From the NCBI GenBank assembly GCA_018240595.1, contig JAFEFL010000070.1, positions 124,001 through 188,000 on the forward strand: a stretch of DNA of 64,000 nucleotides. Direction: 5' to 3'. The notes below the pieces were generated by a model, which saw only the letters and a program-made list of their open reading frames with translations, was not told the DNA's origin and ran no database searches. Positions 62,282 through 64,000 of this stretch are shown one piece after another. Position 1 is the first letter of the stretch; each line of letters starts with the position of its first letter. The position numbers and the translations under genes were made by a program. The stretch is from Pseudomonadota bacterium. Its GTDB lineage: Bacteria; Pseudomonadota; Alphaproteobacteria; Rhizobiales; Xanthobacteraceae.

Positions 62282-63115
62282 ATGAAGACCATCGACGTCA
62301 CATTTTCCGACCTCGGCATCGAGCATCTCGACGGCGCGGTCGCCCTGTCCCGCCAGGCCGGTTGGCCGCATCGGCCGGAGGATTGGGCGCTGCTGCTCGG
62401 CCTTAGCCGCGGCTTCGTCGCGCTGGCGGACTCCCGCGTCGTCGGAACCGTCAACCTGACACCCTTCGGACACGCGGCCACGATCAACATGGTGATCGTC
62501 GACGCCGCCATGCGCGGTCAGGGGCTCGGCGCCCGGCTGATGCAGCTCGCCATCGAAGCGGCAGCGGATCGCGAATGCCGGCTTATCGCCACCGAGGAAG
62601 GCCTGCCGCTCTACCGCAAGCTCGGCTTTCGCGAGGTCGCCGTCGTCCGCCAGCACCAGGGGATTGCGCTGCCGATCGAGGCGCCGACCGATGTGTCCTG
62701 GGCTGCGGCCGATAGCGCTGCCGAGATTGCCGCGCTCGATCGCGCGGCCACCGGCCTCGATCGCGGCGCGCTGCTGCAAGCGCTGCAGAAAGTTGCCTTG
62801 TTCGCCGTCATCCGCCGCGACGGAAAAGTTGCAGGTTATGGCGCCATCCGACGTTTCGGACGCGGCGACGTCATCGGCCCCGTGGTCGCGCCCGACACCG
62901 CCGATGCGCGGCACCTTGTGTCGTTCCTGTTGTCGGGACGTGCCGGCGCTTTCGTCCGGGTCGATACGCCGCGCGATCTCGGCCTCTGCGATTGGCTGAG
63001 CGGTCTCGGATTGAAGGAGGTCGGCGGCGGCATCGCCATGCGGCGCTCCGACATCATCACTCAAGAAGACACCGGTGTTCGCGTTTACGCGCTCGCCAGC
63101 CAGGCACTCGGTTGA
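62282..63115 (+). CDS. GNAT-family N-acetyltransferase (YitH-like two-domain)
   Basis: 277 residues. Acetyl-CoA loop RGQGLGARL (about 79-87) in an N-terminal GNAT domain, and a C-terminal second GNAT-like half (about 140-270) as in YitH/HsdD2-type proteins. Acetylates an amine, possibly an amino acid or polyamine. 14 bases before a class III aminotransferase, so likely cotranscribed with it. Confidence 0.85.
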   Translation: MKTIDVTFSDLGIEHLDGAVALSRQAGWPHRPEDWALLLGLSRGFVALADSRVVGTVNLTPFGHAATINMVIVDAAMRGQGLGARLMQLAIEAAADRECRLIATEEGLPLYRKLGFREVAVVRQHQGIALPIEAPTDVSWAAADSAAEIAALDRAATGLDRGALLQALQKVALFAVIRRDGKVAGYGAIRRFGRGDVIGPVVAPDTADARHLVSFLLSGRAGAFVRVDTPRDLGLCDWLSGLGLKEVGGGIAMRRSDIITQEDTGVRVYALASQALG

Positions 63116-63129
63116 ACCAGGAGAACACC

Positions 63130-64000
63130 ATGCTGAGCAATTCCCTGATCGAGATGGATCGGGCCCACCTGATCCACCCGGTGTCCTCCTATCGCGGCCA
63201 TGAACGCGTTGGCGCGCGCATCCTCAAGTCCGCCAAGGGCGCCCGCGTCACCGATGCCTCCGGTCACGAACTGGTCGATGGTTTTGCCGGACTATGGTGC
63301 GTGAATGCGGGCTATGGCCATGACAGCATCGTCGAGGCAGCGGCGCAGCAGATGCGCACGCTGCCTTATGCGACGGGCTATTTCGACCTCGCCTCGGAGC
63401 CGGCGATCCGCCTGGCCTCGGAGCTCGCCGACCGCGCCCCGGGCGACCTCAAGCACATCTATTTCACGCTAGGCGGCTCGGATGCCGTCGACAGCACGGT
63501 GCGCTTCATCCGCTATTATCAAAACGCGCGGGGCAAGCCGCGCAAGGACCAGTTCATTTCGCTGGAACAGGGCTATCACGGCTCGTCGACCGTCGGCGCC
63601 GGTCTGACGGCCCTGCCCGCCTTTCATGACGGCTTCGGCATTCCGCTTGACTGGCAGCACAAGATTCCGTCGCCTTACCCATATCGCAATCCGGTGGGCA
63701 GCAGCTCGGAGGCAATCATCAAGGCCTCGCTGGCCGCCCTGCGCGCCAAGGTCGAACAGCTCGGACCTGAGCGCGTCGCCGCTTTCTACGCCGAGCCGAT
63801 CCAGGGCTCGGGCGGCGTCATCGTGCCGCCGCCGGGCTGGCTCAAGGCCATGCGCGAGCTATGTCGCGAACTCGACATTCTTTTCGTCGCCGACGAGGTG
63901 ATCACCGGTTTCGGCCGCACCGGGCCGCTGTTCGCCTGCCAGGATGACGGCGTCGATCCGGATTTCATGACGACGGCCAAGGGCCTGACGTCCGGCTATG
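63130..64000 (+). CDS. Class III aminotransferase, 5' part (runs off the window)
   Basis: The first 290 residues are present; the gene continues past 64000. Translation gives a pyruvate/putrescine-type omega-aminotransferase: GGSDAVDST (115-123), YH at 149-150, D255-E256 (DEVITGFGRTG) and the PLP lysine K284 (TTAKGLTSGY). AGGAGA lies six bases before the ATG. Second gene of a unit with the GNAT. Third class III aminotransferase of the window. Confidence 0.92.
   Translation, partial: MLSNSLIEMDRAHLIHPVSSYRGHERVGARILKSAKGARVTDASGHELVDGFAGLWCVNAGYGHDSIVEAAAQQMRTLPYATGYFDLASEPAIRLASELADRAPGDLKHIYFTLGGSDAVDSTVRFIRYYQNARGKPRKDQFISLEQGYHGSSTVGAGLTALPAFHDGFGIPLDWQHKIPSPYPYRNPVGSSSEAIIKASLAALRAKVEQLGPERVAAFYAEPIQGSGGVIVPPPGWLKAMRELCRELDILFVADEVITGFGRTGPLFACQDDGVDPDFMTTAKGLTSGY

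Overview
Accessory catabolic region of a high-GC alphaproteobacterium, most likely of the Hyphomicrobiales (Rhizobiales). The evidence for this is the gene families: class III aminotransferases, ABC uptake systems, a TctC-type receptor, PuuB- and GabD-like amine catabolism, and UbiD/UbiX. Genus cannot be fixed from the sequence. I see about 60 genes. There is no rRNA, tRNA, CRISPR array, transposase or integrase. Most long open frames antiparallel to these genes are GC-driven shadows.

Left part (1-18440). A minus-strand run from about 13067 down to 1395 encodes a Rieske ferredoxin, a 113-residue unknown, an ACMSD-like amidohydrolase, a class III aminotransferase, an FMN 2-hydroxyacid dehydrogenase, an aldehyde dehydrogenase, a ThDP-dependent 2-oxoacid decarboxylase-like enzyme, two ABC permeases and a lone molybdenum hydroxylase large subunit. 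A zinc-type dehydrogenase (promoter at about 1229-1256) and the first codons of an exported protein follow. A second minus-strand unit (18438-13730) holds MarR, ThDP enzyme 2, an aldehyde dehydrogenase and an ABC ATPase. These genes read as a mandelate-like scheme: 2-hydroxy acid or amino acid to 2-oxo acid, then aldehyde, then carboxylic acid.

Middle (18440-33930). UbiX, UbiD and a D-2-hydroxyacid dehydrogenase form one operon. Alanine dehydrogenase is divergent from an Lrp regulator. An HpaB-type flavin monooxygenase is divergent from an operon of MFS transporter, DUF2848 protein, cupin, a leaderless (cytosolic) substrate-binding-protein-like enzyme, flavin reductase, MarR and L-2-hydroxyglutarate-oxidase-like protein. 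ThDP enzyme 3 and an orphan TctC-type receptor follow.

Right part (34000-64000). It holds a complete Pot-type ABC importer; ThDP enzyme 4 with an aminotransferase; an IclR-controlled nitrate/sulfonate/taurine-type ABC importer with an SDR; an HbpS-like protein; a DadA-like oxidase with LysR; HyuA/HyuB with a bicupin; an M20 deacylase, GhrA-like reductase and GabD-like dehydrogenase; and a PuuB-like oxidase with a HAD enzyme. A GNAT and an aminotransferase that runs off the end close the window. The theme here is uptake and stepwise breakdown of amines, amides and amino-acid-like compounds.

Most striking: four divergent ThDP enzymes of one subfamily within 35 kb, each with a different redox or amino-transfer partner, and AT-rich promoter islands in front of most operons that share related TTAGTT / GTTAT elements. 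Together these suggest one coordinated, possibly undescribed 2-oxoacid/aromatic catabolic regulon.
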